NCBI RefSeq assembly: GCF_009193255.1
Contig: NZ_WACG01000001.1
Span: 1,364,001 to 1,428,000, forward strand
Direction: 5' to 3'
From: Arthrobacter koreensis
GTDB taxonomy: Bacteria > Actinomycetota > Actinomycetes > Actinomycetales > Micrococcaceae
Length of the DNA stretch: 64,000 bases
Position numbers and translations under genes: made by a program. Of the stretch, positions 1 through 8,236 are shown piece after piece (position 1 is the stretch's first letter; each line of letters starts with the position of its first letter). The notes under the pieces are model-generated. The model searched no databases, was not told the DNA's origin, and saw only the letters and a list, made by a program, of their open reading frames with translations.

Positions 1-374
1 GAAATTTCAGCGGTGTCTCCCTGCTGGGATTCTCCCAGGGAATGGCGATGGCGGTGACCGCCCTGCGGCTGCGCCCGGAGGAGTTCACGTGTGTGGTTGG
101 GCTGTCCGGGTTTGTTGTGCGCAGCGAGCTGCTGGCGATGGCAGAACCGCTGGCCCGGCCGGTGCCCTTCTTCTGGGGGAGGGACCGTGCGGACTGGGTG
201 ATCCATGCGGACGCCGTTACCGAGGCAGAGCGGTGGCTGGAAGCAAACACGCTCCTCACCGCGCGCACCTACCCTGACATGGGCCACCGGATCGGCCCTG
301 ACGAAATGCGGGACGTGGGCATCTTCCTGCGCGCTTTTGCCCTCTCGACAGAAAAAAATAAGGCCCCTTATTAG
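1..374 (+). CDS. Phospholipase/carboxylesterase-family hydrolase, 5'-truncated by window edge
   Basis: Only the C-terminal part of an alpha/beta hydrolase is present; the frame is open from base 3 with no start inside the window. The nucleophile elbow GFSQG is encoded at 27-41, and the sequence then shows a W-G-R-D segment followed by an acidic residue (likely catalytic Asp) and YPDMGHRIG, whose His fits the third member of a Ser-Asp-His triad. The spacing matches the small carboxylesterase/phospholipase (YpfH/LYPLA-like) family, which hydrolyses acyl esters in the cytoplasm. The N-terminal strands lie upstream of the window. The substrate cannot be inferred. An internal ATG at 42 follows directly after the elbow and cannot be the true start. 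Confidence 0.8.
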   Translation, partial: NFSGVSLLGFSQGMAMAVTALRLRPEEFTCVVGLSGFVVRSELLAMAEPLARPVPFFWGRDRADWVIHADAVTEAERWLEANTLLTARTYPDMGHRIGPDEMRDVGIFLRAFALSTEKNKAPY

Positions 375-433
375 CGCTCTGACTAGGCATGATGTTTTCC
401 GGCACTTCTTGCATATGTGAAAACGGCTGCGCG

Positions 434-445
434 TAAGCATGCTTA
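434..445. promoter_or_regulatory. Perfect 12-nt palindrome upstream of GlsB-type gene
   Basis: TAAGCATGCTTA is a perfect dyad in the 149-nt gap before the stress-membrane gene, about 80 nt upstream of its start. The half CTTAT recurs just downstream at 455-459. It could be an operator of a dimeric regulator. No regulator family can be assigned from this alone. Confidence 0.3.
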
Positions 446-523
446 TGAAGTACGCTTATTGAAAGCGCGGCCCACAGGCCACGCAGACTTTCACCAGTCA
501 CTCACACAGCAAGGAGCATTCTC

Positions 524-790
524 ATGGGTATCATCGGTTTCCTTATTCTGGGACTCATTGCAGGCGCCATCGCTAAGGCACTGCTCCCGGGCCGCCAGGG
601 CGGCGGCATCATCATCACTATGGTTCTCGGCGTCGTAGGCGCCCTGCTGGGCGGTTTCATTGGCAACGCGATCTTCGGCGTCGGCCTCGAAGAATTCTTC
701 TCGATCCAGACCTGGCTCGTAGCCATCGTCGGCTCGATCATCGTGCTGCTGGTTTACGGCATGATCACCAAGCGCGGCGCCCGCGCTTAG
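524..790 (+). CDS. GlsB/YeaQ/YmgE-family stress response membrane protein
   Basis: An 88-residue very hydrophobic protein with three predicted membrane segments (about residues 3-20, 27-48 and 62-80). It has the Gly-rich first helix and the LLPGRQGGG loop typical of the transglycosylase-associated/GlsB family, plus a short basic C-terminus. These small inner-membrane proteins are induced by general or envelope stress in many bacteria; the biochemical role is not settled. The start is supported by AAGGAG at 511-516, seven nucleotides before ATG. A strong hairpin follows the gene, so it is probably monocistronic. The length is normal for the family. Confidence 0.9.
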   Translation: MGIIGFLILGLIAGAIAKALLPGRQGGGIIITMVLGVVGALLGGFIGNAIFGVGLEEFFSIQTWLVAIVGSIIVLLVYGMITKRGARA

Positions 791-822
791 TAAGCAGCAT
801 GTGGGCAGCGCCCGCAGCCACG

Positions 823-856
823 AACGGGCCCACGGAAGCTATTCCGTGGGCCCGTT
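823..856 (+). terminator. Strong hairpin after GlsB-type gene
   Basis: A 15-bp perfect stem (823-837 with 842-856, four-base loop GCTA) lies 33 nt after the stop codon. There is no long T-run, as is common for high-GC actinobacterial terminators. It separates the stress-membrane gene from the next transcription unit. Confidence 0.75.
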
Positions 857-931
857 CCGGTTAAGCCCAGTCACGTAGGCTGGACGAGCGGCCGCCCGGA
901 CCCCGTGTCCGGCACTACCTAAGGAGCATCC

Positions 932-1687
932 ATGGGCTTCAAGACCAACAGCGCACTCCGGCTTGCCGGCGGTGCCGTCTTTGACCGCGACGGCCGTCCC
1001 AAGACCCATATTGCCAGGGGCATCGAGCGGGCCGTTGAGGTCCAGCGGCCCCTGGTCCTGGCCAACATTCGGCGGCTGCAGCGCAAGCACCCGAATGCGT
1101 CGGCCGCAGAGCTGGTGAAGATCCTGGAGCACCACTACCTCGCCGCAGTCTCCGGCGGGGGAGCAGCGGTTGGCGCCACTGCGATTGTTCCGGCAGTTGG
1201 CACCGCAGCGGCGCTGGGGCTTTCAGTGGCAGCCACCGTTGGCTTCCTGGAAGCGACGGCGCTGTACGCCCAGTCCGTGGCTGAGCTGCACGGCGTGCGC
1301 CTGCAGGACCCGGACCGGTCCCGCACCGTGGTCATGGCGATCATGCTCGGCGAAGAGGGAACGGCCATGATGCAGCAGCTCAGCAAGGGCCAGCCCTGGG
1401 GGAGCGCGCTGGGCGGGGCGTCCTCGGGCATGCTCGGCAGCATCGGCTCCACTATCCGCAAGCAGTTCCTCAAGAAGATGCTCGCCCGGCAGGGATCCGT
1501 GATCGTGGGACGTGCGCTGCCCCTGGGCGTCGGTGCCGTGATTGGCGGTGCCGGCAACTACACCATGGGCCGCTCGGTGATCAAGGCTGCGCACCGGGCA
1601 TTCGGTGAAGCACCCGATACCATTCCCGGAGAACTCGCCGCTGAAATCATGGATCTGCCGGACAGCCGCAGCAGCGAACGCAGCTAA
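932..1687 (+). CDS. Conserved hypothetical protein with glycine-rich hydrophobic core
   Basis: A 251-residue protein of no recognised family. Residues 1-70 are soluble and basic; residues about 72-110 form a Gly/Ala-rich hydrophobic stretch (repeated AVG and GAT motifs), followed by a segment around LYAQSVAELHGV. A second Gly-rich hydrophobic segment lies near 195-215. The pattern is reminiscent of EcsC-like peripheral membrane proteins, but the resemblance is weak and I do not assign it. AAGGAG seven nucleotides before ATG 932 supports the start. It stands alone between the terminator at 856 and the convergent DUF445 gene. Confidence 0.7.
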   Translation: MGFKTNSALRLAGGAVFDRDGRPKTHIARGIERAVEVQRPLVLANIRRLQRKHPNASAAELVKILEHHYLAAVSGGGAAVGATAIVPAVGTAAALGLSVAATVGFLEATALYAQSVAELHGVRLQDPDRSRTVVMAIMLGEEGTAMMQQLSKGQPWGSALGGASSGMLGSIGSTIRKQFLKKMLARQGSVIVGRALPLGVGAVIGGAGNYTMGRSVIKAAHRAFGEAPDTIPGELAAEIMDLPDSRSSERS

Positions 1688-1700
1688 CCCGGCTGGTGCG

Positions 1701-2960
1701 CTAGCCGAAGATGGCGTGGGCCACCGAGAAGATGGCCAGTCCTGCCAACGAACCCACTACCGTTCCGTTGATTCGGATGAACTGCAGGTCCTTGCCCACC
1801 TGCAGCTCAATCTTCTCCGACGTCTCCTGGGCGTCCCAGCGTTCAACGGTTTCGGTGATGACGCCGGCAATATCCTTGCGGTACGTCCGCACCAGGTAGC
1901 CGGCGGCGTCGCCCACGTAGGCGTTGACCTTCGCGGCGAGTTCGGGTTCAGCCACCAGCCGGGTCCCGAAGTCCTGGACGGCAGACTTGAAGTTGGCGGT
2001 GAGCTCGCTGTCCGGGTCATCCACGGCGTTGGCCAGCGCGCCCTTGATGGTGGCCCAGGTCTGTGCCATGAGTTCCTTCACGCGGGGATCATCGAGCACC
2101 TGTTCCTTGATCCGCTCCGCCTTGGCCATGGCCCCGGGATCGTGCTGCAGGTCAGAGGCGAGGCCGCGGAGATACTCATCCAGTGAGCGGCGGACCTGGT
2201 GGTTTGGGTCGTCCTGTACGGCGTCCAGGAACCGGCCGAGCTCCACCTGTACCCGGTCTCCCACCAGGTCATCGAGGAAGCTGGGAACCCACGACGGCGA
2301 CCGCTCGGCTACCAGCCGGGCCACCACCTCCGGATTCTGATGCACCCAGTCATTGAGGCTGTCCACCAGCAGGTCCACGAGCTGATGGTGGTGGCCCTCT
2401 TCGAAGATGCGCTCGGCCATGCGTCCCACCGGCGGACCCCAGGGAACATCCACCACGTGGCGCCGGAACATGGACTCCAGGACGTCCCGCACGGCCTCAT
2501 CATCCAGGACCCTGAGAATGCCGCGGATCGCAGCTGCGCCCTCGGTGGCAACCCGCTCGGCGCCCTCGGGCCGGGACAGCCAGGCACCGGCGCGCTGGGC
2601 TATGCCGATCGAATCGAGCTTGGTCTTGACCACCTCGTCGGAGAGGAAATTGTCCTCCACGAAGTCGCCGAGGGTGGCGCCAATCTGGTCCTTGTTGCGC
2701 GGAATGATCGCAGTGTGCGGGATCTTCAGGCCCAGCGGGTGCTTGAAGAGGGCCGTCACCGCGAACCAGTCGGCCAGGGCACCCACCATTCCGCCTTCTG
2801 CGGCAGCCCGGACGTACTGCAGCCACGGATAACGGTCCTGGAGCGCGAACGCAATCACGAAGATGATGCCCAGAAGCACCAGCAGCCCGGTGGCCACCAG
2901 CTTCATGCGGCGCAGTGCCGCGGCTTTAACGGCATCCTTTTCCAGCAGCGGTGTGCTCAC
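1701..2960 (-). CDS. DUF445 family membrane protein
   Basis: A 419-residue protein matching the DUF445 (YjiN-like) family: an N-terminal membrane anchor (about residues 20-42), then the family hallmark EGGMVGALADWFAVTALFKH, a long soluble region rich in charged amphipathic helices, and a C-terminal hydrophobic segment GTVVGSLAGLAIFSVAHAIF. Its function is unknown; members are thought to sit in the cytoplasmic membrane with a large helical domain. I chose GTG 2960 because GGAGG lies seven nucleotides upstream; the longer upstream reading frame is an unstructured Arg-rich stretch without a ribosome site. It converges on the unknown gene ending at 1687. Confidence 0.88.
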   Translation of the reverse strand: MSTPLLEKDAVKAAALRRMKLVATGLLVLLGIIFVIAFALQDRYPWLQYVRAAAEGGMVGALADWFAVTALFKHPLGLKIPHTAIIPRNKDQIGATLGDFVEDNFLSDEVVKTKLDSIGIAQRAGAWLSRPEGAERVATEGAAAIRGILRVLDDEAVRDVLESMFRRHVVDVPWGPPVGRMAERIFEEGHHHQLVDLLVDSLNDWVHQNPEVVARLVAERSPSWVPSFLDDLVGDRVQVELGRFLDAVQDDPNHQVRRSLDEYLRGLASDLQHDPGAMAKAERIKEQVLDDPRVKELMAQTWATIKGALANAVDDPDSELTANFKSAVQDFGTRLVAEPELAAKVNAYVGDAAGYLVRTYRKDIAGVITETVERWDAQETSEKIELQVGKDLQFIRINGTVVGSLAGLAIFSVAHAIFG

Positions 2961-3147
2961 CGGCGCTCCTCCAGTCCCAGCTCGGTTGCGGTGCCGGTCT
3001 CCCGGTGCGCGGGAAGTCCGCGTGTGTCTCCGCACTGCCATCTAATCAGCAGCCCGGCCTCGGCGCCACGCTGCATGGGCGGCGCCTGCAGTACGGTTCA
3101 GCGGTGCTCACGTAGCGTGGAGGCCGTACCCGAGCGAAAGGCCACAC

Positions 3148-4029
3148 GTGCAGCCCCAGATCTACGCCCACCGCGGAGCCAGCGGACAGTATGCCGAGCA
3201 CACGCGGGCCGCGTACCTGCAGGCGCTCCAGGAAGGCGCGGACGGCGTCGAGTGCGATGTCCACCTCAGCTCGGACCTTCAGCCGGTCCTGCTCCACGAC
3301 TCGGTGCTGGACCGCACCTCCAACGGCACCGGGCCGGTTTCCGGCTACACCCTCGAGCAGCTCCGGGGCCTGGACTTCAGCACGTGGAAGGGCGTGGACA
3401 TTCCGGCGGACAGGGGCGGCGCAGCGGAGCAGTTCCTCACTCTGGACGAACTGCTGGACCTGCTCCTGGGGGCAGGACGGGATGTGGGACTGGCCGTTGA
3501 ATTCAAGCAGCCGGGGCCGTTCGGCCTGAAGCTGGAGGACACCGTCCTTTCGCTCCTGGCGGCCAGGGGCTGGGATGCGGGCACGTCACGCCTGGCCAAT
3601 ATCCACGTCAGCTTCATGAGCTTCAGCCCGGAGTCCGTTGCCCACCTGCGCCGCAGCGTGGAGGCACGGTTTGTGTGCCAGCTGGTGTCCGACGTCGATG
3701 CCGCGGCCATAGCGGAAGCGTCAGCGGTGCTGCCGGAAGGCAGCGACGCCCGGACGGTGCTTGAATCAGGGCTGGCCGAAGCCAAGGCACTGCTCGCCTC
3801 CGGGACAGCCGGAATCGCCGGTCCGGGCGTTGAATTCCTCCACGCCAATCCGGGGCTCGTTTCGGAGTGGGTGAAGGCCGGCCGCACGGTACGGGCCTGG
3901 ACGGTGGACGAGCCCGCGGATGCGGAGTTCGCCTACGCTCTGGGAGTCCGGGAATTCACCACGAACTATCCCGCCCGGATGCGCGGCATCCTCGCCGGAC
4001 TCGACCAAGCCGCAGCGCCGAAGCCGTAG
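3148..4029 (+). CDS. Glycerophosphodiester phosphodiesterase
   Basis: A 293-residue GDPD-family TIM-barrel enzyme hydrolysing glycerophosphodiesters to glycerol-3-phosphate and an alcohol. The catalytic set is visible: HRG (His8, Arg9), Glu17, ECD (Glu35, Asp37, metal ligands) and HD (His50, Asp51), with VEFKQP further in and the C-terminal RAWTVDEPAD strand. No signal peptide or membrane segment is seen, so it should be cytoplasmic. The start is GTG at 3148 preceded by GAAAGG. The GH15 gene begins 32 nt downstream, so the two may be co-transcribed. Confidence 0.93.
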   Translation: MQPQIYAHRGASGQYAEHTRAAYLQALQEGADGVECDVHLSSDLQPVLLHDSVLDRTSNGTGPVSGYTLEQLRGLDFSTWKGVDIPADRGGAAEQFLTLDELLDLLLGAGRDVGLAVEFKQPGPFGLKLEDTVLSLLAARGWDAGTSRLANIHVSFMSFSPESVAHLRRSVEARFVCQLVSDVDAAAIAEASAVLPEGSDARTVLESGLAEAKALLASGTAGIAGPGVEFLHANPGLVSEWVKAGRTVRAWTVDEPADAEFAYALGVREFTTNYPARMRGILAGLDQAAAPKP

Positions 4030-4061
4030 GCCCCACGGCAGGCCTGTGGTTGAGTGGTGCA

Positions 4062-5897
4062 ATGGCCACTCCAATCGAGGATTACGCCCTGATTTCGGAC
4101 CTCCACACCGGCGCCCTGGTGTCCCGGTCCGGAAGTATCGACTGGCTGTGCCTTCCGCGGTTCGATTCGCCGTCGGTCTTCGGCGCGCTGCTGGGCACCC
4201 AGGACCACGGGCGGTGGCTGGTAGCCCCGGTGGAGACCGGGGCCAGGGTGCTGCGCCGGGAATACCTGGAGTCCACCTTCATCCTGCAGACCCGCTGGCG
4301 CACTGACGGCGGTGAGGTACTCGTGACGGACTTCATGCCCGTGAAGGACCGGCGTGCCTCCGTAATCCGGCGGGTGGAAGGACTGAGCGGTGCCGTGCTG
4401 ATGCGGCAGGAGCTGGAAGTCCGGTTCAACTACGGAACCACGGTGCCCTGGATGCGCCGGGAGAAGGTGGACGGCGTCGAACGGCTGCTCTGCATCGCCG
4501 GGCCCAGCGCCATGGTGCTGTACGGCGGCAATATCCCGCACGGCAGCGACCACCGGCACACCGGCGAGTTCCTGGTCCGGGCAGGTGAGACCGTGGACCT
4601 GGAGCTGCTCTGGTATCCCTCGCACCGGGAGACTCCCGGGGAAGTGGACATCGACGCAGGGCTGGTCCGCACCGCCGCGTACTGGCAGGGCTGGGCGGGG
4701 CTCTGCGTTGACCGGGAGCGCTACCAGCTGCCGGTCCGGCGCTCGCTGCTGGTCCTGCGGGCGCTGACCCATGAGGACACCGGCGGAATCGTCGCGGCAC
4801 CCACCATGTCCCTGCCGGAGGAATACGGCGGCTCCCGGAACTGGGATTACCGGTACTGCTGGCTGCGGGACGCCGCCCTGACCCTCGAAGCGATGATGAC
4901 CCACGGGTACGACGCCGAAGCCGAGCACTGGCGGAACTGGCTCCTGCGGGCGGTTGCAGGAGACCCGGACGACCTTCAGATCATGTACGCCGTGGATGGA
5001 GGGCGCGAGCTGCCTGAGCGGATCCTTCCCCAGTTCCCCGGCTACGCGGGTTCGCTCCCGGTTCGGCTCGGCAACGGCGCCGTGGAGCAGTACCAGGCCG
5101 ACGTCGTTGGCACGGTGATGGTGGCCCTGGCCCGGATGCGGGACAGGGGGGTGGCCGAGGACAGCTTCTCGTGGCCGCTGCAGCGTGCCCTGCTGGGTTT
5201 CCTGGAGCGGCACATGGAGGAACCGGACCATGGAATCTGGGAGGTGCGGGCAGAGCCCGGCTTCTTCACCCATTCACGGGTCATGATGTGGGCGGCATTC
5301 GACCGCGCCGCGCAGGCTGCCCGGGGAAAAGCCATGGACGGGCCGGTGGAGCTGTGGGAGGCCCTCCGCGACGGGCTGCGCAAGGAAATTATGGACCGCG
5401 GCTTCGACACTGCCCGGAACACCTTCGTCCAGAGCTACGGGTCCTGCGAGGCGGACGCGTCCCTGCTGCAGCTCACCCACGTCGGTTTCCTGGACTACAA
5501 CGATCCGCGGATGCTCGGGACCGTGGCATTCCTGGAGCGGGAGCTGCTCAACGAGCAGGGGCTGCTGCTGCGCTACCGCACCGGGACAGGTGTTGACGGG
5601 CTGGAACCAGGGGAGAACCCCTTCCTGGCGTGCAGTTTCTGGCTGGTGGAGCAATACGCCTACACCGGGCGGCTGGACGAGGCGATCCGGCTGATGGACC
5701 AGCTGGTGGGCTACGCCAATGAAGTTGGGCTGCTGAGTGAGGAATATGACACAGTGAACGGGCGCATGGCGGGCAACTATCCGCAGGCCTTCTCGCATCT
5801 GGCCCTGGTCCGCGCGGCGGATGCCATCCATGCGGCGGAAGCAGAACAGCGCGTCCGTAGTGCCCAGCCCGCCAAAGAGATGGAAAGCAGCCCATGA
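4062..5897 (+). CDS. GH15-family glycoside hydrolase (trehalase/glucoamylase-like)
   Basis: A 611-residue protein opening with the conserved IEDYALISDLHTGALV and RSGSIDWLCLPRFDSP blocks of bacterial glycoside hydrolase family 15, followed by the catalytic (alpha/alpha)6 domain with RNWDYRYCWLRDA at about residues 258-270. The length and the N-terminal beta-domain match actinobacterial GH15 trehalases, which act on alpha,alpha-trehalose; glucoamylase activity is an alternative. No signal peptide is visible, so a cytoplasmic role in trehalose turnover is likely. The longer open frame upstream overlaps the preceding phosphodiesterase and was rejected. The stop overlaps the next start by 4 nt (ATGA), so they are translationally coupled. 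Confidence 0.9.
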   Translation: MATPIEDYALISDLHTGALVSRSGSIDWLCLPRFDSPSVFGALLGTQDHGRWLVAPVETGARVLRREYLESTFILQTRWRTDGGEVLVTDFMPVKDRRASVIRRVEGLSGAVLMRQELEVRFNYGTTVPWMRREKVDGVERLLCIAGPSAMVLYGGNIPHGSDHRHTGEFLVRAGETVDLELLWYPSHRETPGEVDIDAGLVRTAAYWQGWAGLCVDRERYQLPVRRSLLVLRALTHEDTGGIVAAPTMSLPEEYGGSRNWDYRYCWLRDAALTLEAMMTHGYDAEAEHWRNWLLRAVAGDPDDLQIMYAVDGGRELPERILPQFPGYAGSLPVRLGNGAVEQYQADVVGTVMVALARMRDRGVAEDSFSWPLQRALLGFLERHMEEPDHGIWEVRAEPGFFTHSRVMMWAAFDRAAQAARGKAMDGPVELWEALRDGLRKEIMDRGFDTARNTFVQSYGSCEADASLLQLTHVGFLDYNDPRMLGTVAFLERELLNEQGLLLRYRTGTGVDGLEPGENPFLACSFWLVEQYAYTGRLDEAIRLMDQLVGYANEVGLLSEEYDTVNGRMAGNYPQAFSHLALVRAADAIHAAEAEQRVRSAQPAKEMESSP

Positions 5898-6289
5898 CCA
5901 ACCAGAAACTCTCCGCCGCCGCCATGGCTGCCCTCCTCACCGCCAGCGCCGTCAACCATTTCCGCGACCCCGGGTTCTACGCTTCGGTGGTGCCCCGGAG
6001 CATCTGCCGGGACAAGGGAGGCCGCTTCGGGGTGCTCACGCGCAGCCAGTGGATCCAGGCCAGCGGAGCCATCGAGGCAGCCGCCGCCGGTGCGTTGCTG
6101 CTGCCCGCTACCCGGCGTGCGGCCGCCACCGGGACGGCCCTGATGTACGTGGCGTTCATCGCCGGGCACCTCAGTGCCCTTGAACGCGCCTACGGAGAAC
6201 GGGGTTCGGACCGGGAGAAGCTAGTCCACACCCTGCGCCTGCCCCTGCAGCTTCCCCTCATCCGCTGGGCGTGGAGCCTGCGAAGCTAG
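5894..6289 (+). CDS. DoxX-like small integral membrane protein
   Basis: A 131-residue protein with about four hydrophobic segments (residues 6-20, 50-70, 80-100, 113-128) and a conserved-looking VNHFRDPGFYASVVPRSICRDK block after the first. The topology and the HF..P.FY..VVP pattern resemble DoxX-family/YphA-like membrane proteins. The function is unknown. It is coupled to the GH15 gene by an ATGA overlap and followed by a strong bidirectional terminator. Confidence 0.6.
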   Translation: MTNQKLSAAAMAALLTASAVNHFRDPGFYASVVPRSICRDKGGRFGVLTRSQWIQASGAIEAAAAGALLLPATRRAAATGTALMYVAFIAGHLSALERAYGERGSDREKLVHTLRLPLQLPLIRWAWSLRS

Positions 6290-6305
6290 GGCCTCCACAG
6301 CGCAG

Positions 6306-6349
6306 AAAAGGCTGTTCCCGTCCGGAATTCCGGACGGGAACAGCCTTTT
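6306..6349. terminator. Bidirectional intrinsic terminator between convergent genes
   Basis: A perfect 20-bp stem (6306-6325 with 6330-6349) with loop AATT has an A-run on one side and a T-run on the other. It therefore can terminate both the plus-strand GH15 operon and the minus-strand alcohol dehydrogenase. Confidence 0.92.
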
Positions 6350-6360
6350 TAAGCTTCGAC

Positions 6361-7545
6361 CTAGTTCAGGCCGGGCTGGAAGACCACCTTGATGCAGCCG
6401 TCTTCCTTCTTCTGGAACTTCTCGTAGAGTTCCGGAGCGGCCTCCAGGCCGGCCCGGTGCGTGACCAGGTCCGTGACGCCCAGCGGATCCGCGGAGTCCT
6501 CGACCAGCGGCAGCAGGTCATCGATCCAGCGCTTCACGTTGGCCTGGCCCATGCGGAAGTTCAGCTGCTTGTCGAACATGGTCATCAGCGGCATGGGGCT
6601 TGCTGTGCCGCCGTAGACGCCGCTCAGCGAAATAGTGCCGCCGCGCCGCACCGTGTCGATTGCACTGTGCAGGACGGCGAGGCGGTCGGTGCCCGCCGTT
6701 TCCATTGCCTTCTGCGCCAGGGCGTCAGGCAGCAGTCCCACCGCTGCCTGGGCGAAGGCACCGGCATGGGAACCGTGTGCCTCCATGCCCACGGCGTCCA
6801 CTACCGAGTCCGGCCCGCGTCCATCGGTCATGTCGCGGAGCTGGTCGCCAAGGTCCTTGGAGAAGTCCACCACCTCGGCGCCATGGCGGGCCGCCATGTC
6901 ACGGCGCTCAGCTTCCGGCTCGATGCCGATGACCCGGTAGCCCAGGTGGGTGCCGATCCGCGCGGCGAACTGGCCCACAGGGCCCAGCCCGTAGACGGCG
7001 AGGGTGCCGCCGTCGGGCACGTTGGCGTACTGCACGCCCTGCCAGGCGGTGGGAAGGATGTCGGAGAGGAAGAGGTACTTGTCATCCGGGCCCTCGGAGC
7101 TGACCTTGATGGGACCGTAGTCAGCGTGCGGAACGCGCAGGAACTCAGCCTGGCCGCCCGGAACCGAGCCGTAGAGCTCGGAGTAACCGAACAGTGCCGC
7201 TCCGGAACCCTTTTCACGTACCTGGGTGACCTCGCACTGCGTCTGCAGCCCCTGGCGGCACATGAAGCATTTGCCGCAGGCGATCTGGAAGGGGATCACC
7301 ACACGGTCGCCGCGCTTGAGGTTGGTGACGGCGCTGCCGACCTCTTCCACGATGCCCATCGGTTCATGGCCCACGATGTCCCCCGCGTTCATGTAGGGGC
7401 CAAGGACCTCATAGAGGTGAAGGTCCGAGCCGCACAGTGCGGTGGAGGTGATCCGGATGATTGCATCGGTGGGTTCCTGGATCACCGGATCCGGAACTTC
7501 TTCGACGCTGACTTTCCGCTTGCCCTGCCACGTAACTGCTTTCAT
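6361..7545 (-). CDS. Zinc-dependent alcohol dehydrogenase (formaldehyde dehydrogenase-like)
   Basis: A 394-residue medium-chain dehydrogenase. Visible residues include catalytic zinc ligand Cys38 in CGSDLH, the GHE motif at 59-61, the four-cysteine structural zinc loop at 90, 93, 96 and 104, and a Rossmann motif YGLGPVG. The long insert around LYGSVPGGQAEFLRVPHAD and the extended C-terminus match the class often annotated as glutathione-(in)dependent formaldehyde dehydrogenase in actinobacteria. It should oxidise an alcohol or aldehyde adduct with NAD; the substrate is not defined. AGGAGG lies just upstream of the start. It is a single-gene unit. Confidence 0.9.
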   Translation of the reverse strand: MKAVTWQGKRKVSVEEVPDPVIQEPTDAIIRITSTALCGSDLHLYEVLGPYMNAGDIVGHEPMGIVEEVGSAVTNLKRGDRVVIPFQIACGKCFMCRQGLQTQCEVTQVREKGSGAALFGYSELYGSVPGGQAEFLRVPHADYGPIKVSSEGPDDKYLFLSDILPTAWQGVQYANVPDGGTLAVYGLGPVGQFAARIGTHLGYRVIGIEPEAERRDMAARHGAEVVDFSKDLGDQLRDMTDGRGPDSVVDAVGMEAHGSHAGAFAQAAVGLLPDALAQKAMETAGTDRLAVLHSAIDTVRRGGTISLSGVYGGTASPMPLMTMFDKQLNFRMGQANVKRWIDDLLPLVEDSADPLGVTDLVTHRAGLEAAPELYEKFQKKEDGCIKVVFQPGLN

Positions 7546-7689
7546 GCTGACCTCCTGCTGGTTGCTGAGGGATAAGTTCTCCTATCGTGCCAAATTCGTA
7601 AGCCTGCTGACAATTTTTTCGGCGCGGCGGATTTCGGCCGGCGACCCGGCAGGCGGGTTGGAAAGGTGCCCCGGCGGTGCGGACGGGCG

Positions 7690-8079
7690 CTATCCCGGAC
7701 GGCGGAAAACCTCAGTGCTGCGCTGCAGGAATGCCAGCTCGAAGGCCAGTTCATTGTCCAGGGGGTTCGCGTGCGCCGGCACCGGCGGAAGGCATGCGGG
7801 CAGCCGTTCCGGAATCTGCACCGACACCGTGGTGTGTCCGCCGGCAATCGGCTGTGAGGGTACTTCGTCTGCCCGGGCGAGCAGCTCGTCCAGGGCCAGC
7901 ACGTCCAAATGGGAGGCGCGGGAGAGGTTCACTACCAGGTGGGCGCCCAGCGCGGCGGTATGCCGAAGGATGCCGATCAGGTCGCCGCAGTTTTCCGGCA
8001 CCAGGCATCCACGTACTTCGATGCAGGCGGATGAGGTCTTCGTGTCGATTCGTACCAGTACCCGCAGGGTGTGCTCCAT
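7690..8079 (-). CDS. STAS-domain protein, anti-anti-sigma-like
   Basis: A 129-residue protein whose first 90 residues read as a STAS fold: a beta strand (IEVRGCLVPENCGDLI), a helix, and the typical LVVNLSRASHLDVLALDELLARAD strand-turn-helix in which a Ser (here at SRASHLD) would be the phospho-acceptor of an anti-anti-sigma factor. The C-terminal part is Pro-rich and atypical. STAS proteins usually relieve an anti-sigma factor; no partner gene is adjacent. GGAG precedes the start by five bases. Confidence 0.6.
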   Translation of the reverse strand: MEHTLRVLVRIDTKTSSACIEVRGCLVPENCGDLIGILRHTAALGAHLVVNLSRASHLDVLALDELLARADEVPSQPIAGGHTTVSVQIPERLPACLPPVPAHANPLDNELAFELAFLQRSTEVFRRPG

Positions 8080-8236
8080 GCCAGCTCCACGTACAAGAGA
8101 ATCCGCGGCCTCTGCTTAACCTGACCTGAAATATAGCAACGGACGGCGGGCCGTGTCGCCTTCGGAGGGGCTCGTCAGCGGGAATGGACCGGTATCCGCC
8201 GGTAGGGTTGCGGTGCTCCGGTGTCCGGAGTGGTTA

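Noticed and set aside
3966-5273. A 435-codon minus-strand frame opposite the GH15 gene
   Set aside because: Composition (His/Gln/Pro-rich) is typical of a mirrored frame, and the plus strand encodes a clear GH15 enzyme.
8217-8231. Terminator-like CTCCGG/CCGGAG hairpin near the ackA stop
   Set aside because: Only six base pairs, no T-run; not strong enough to call.
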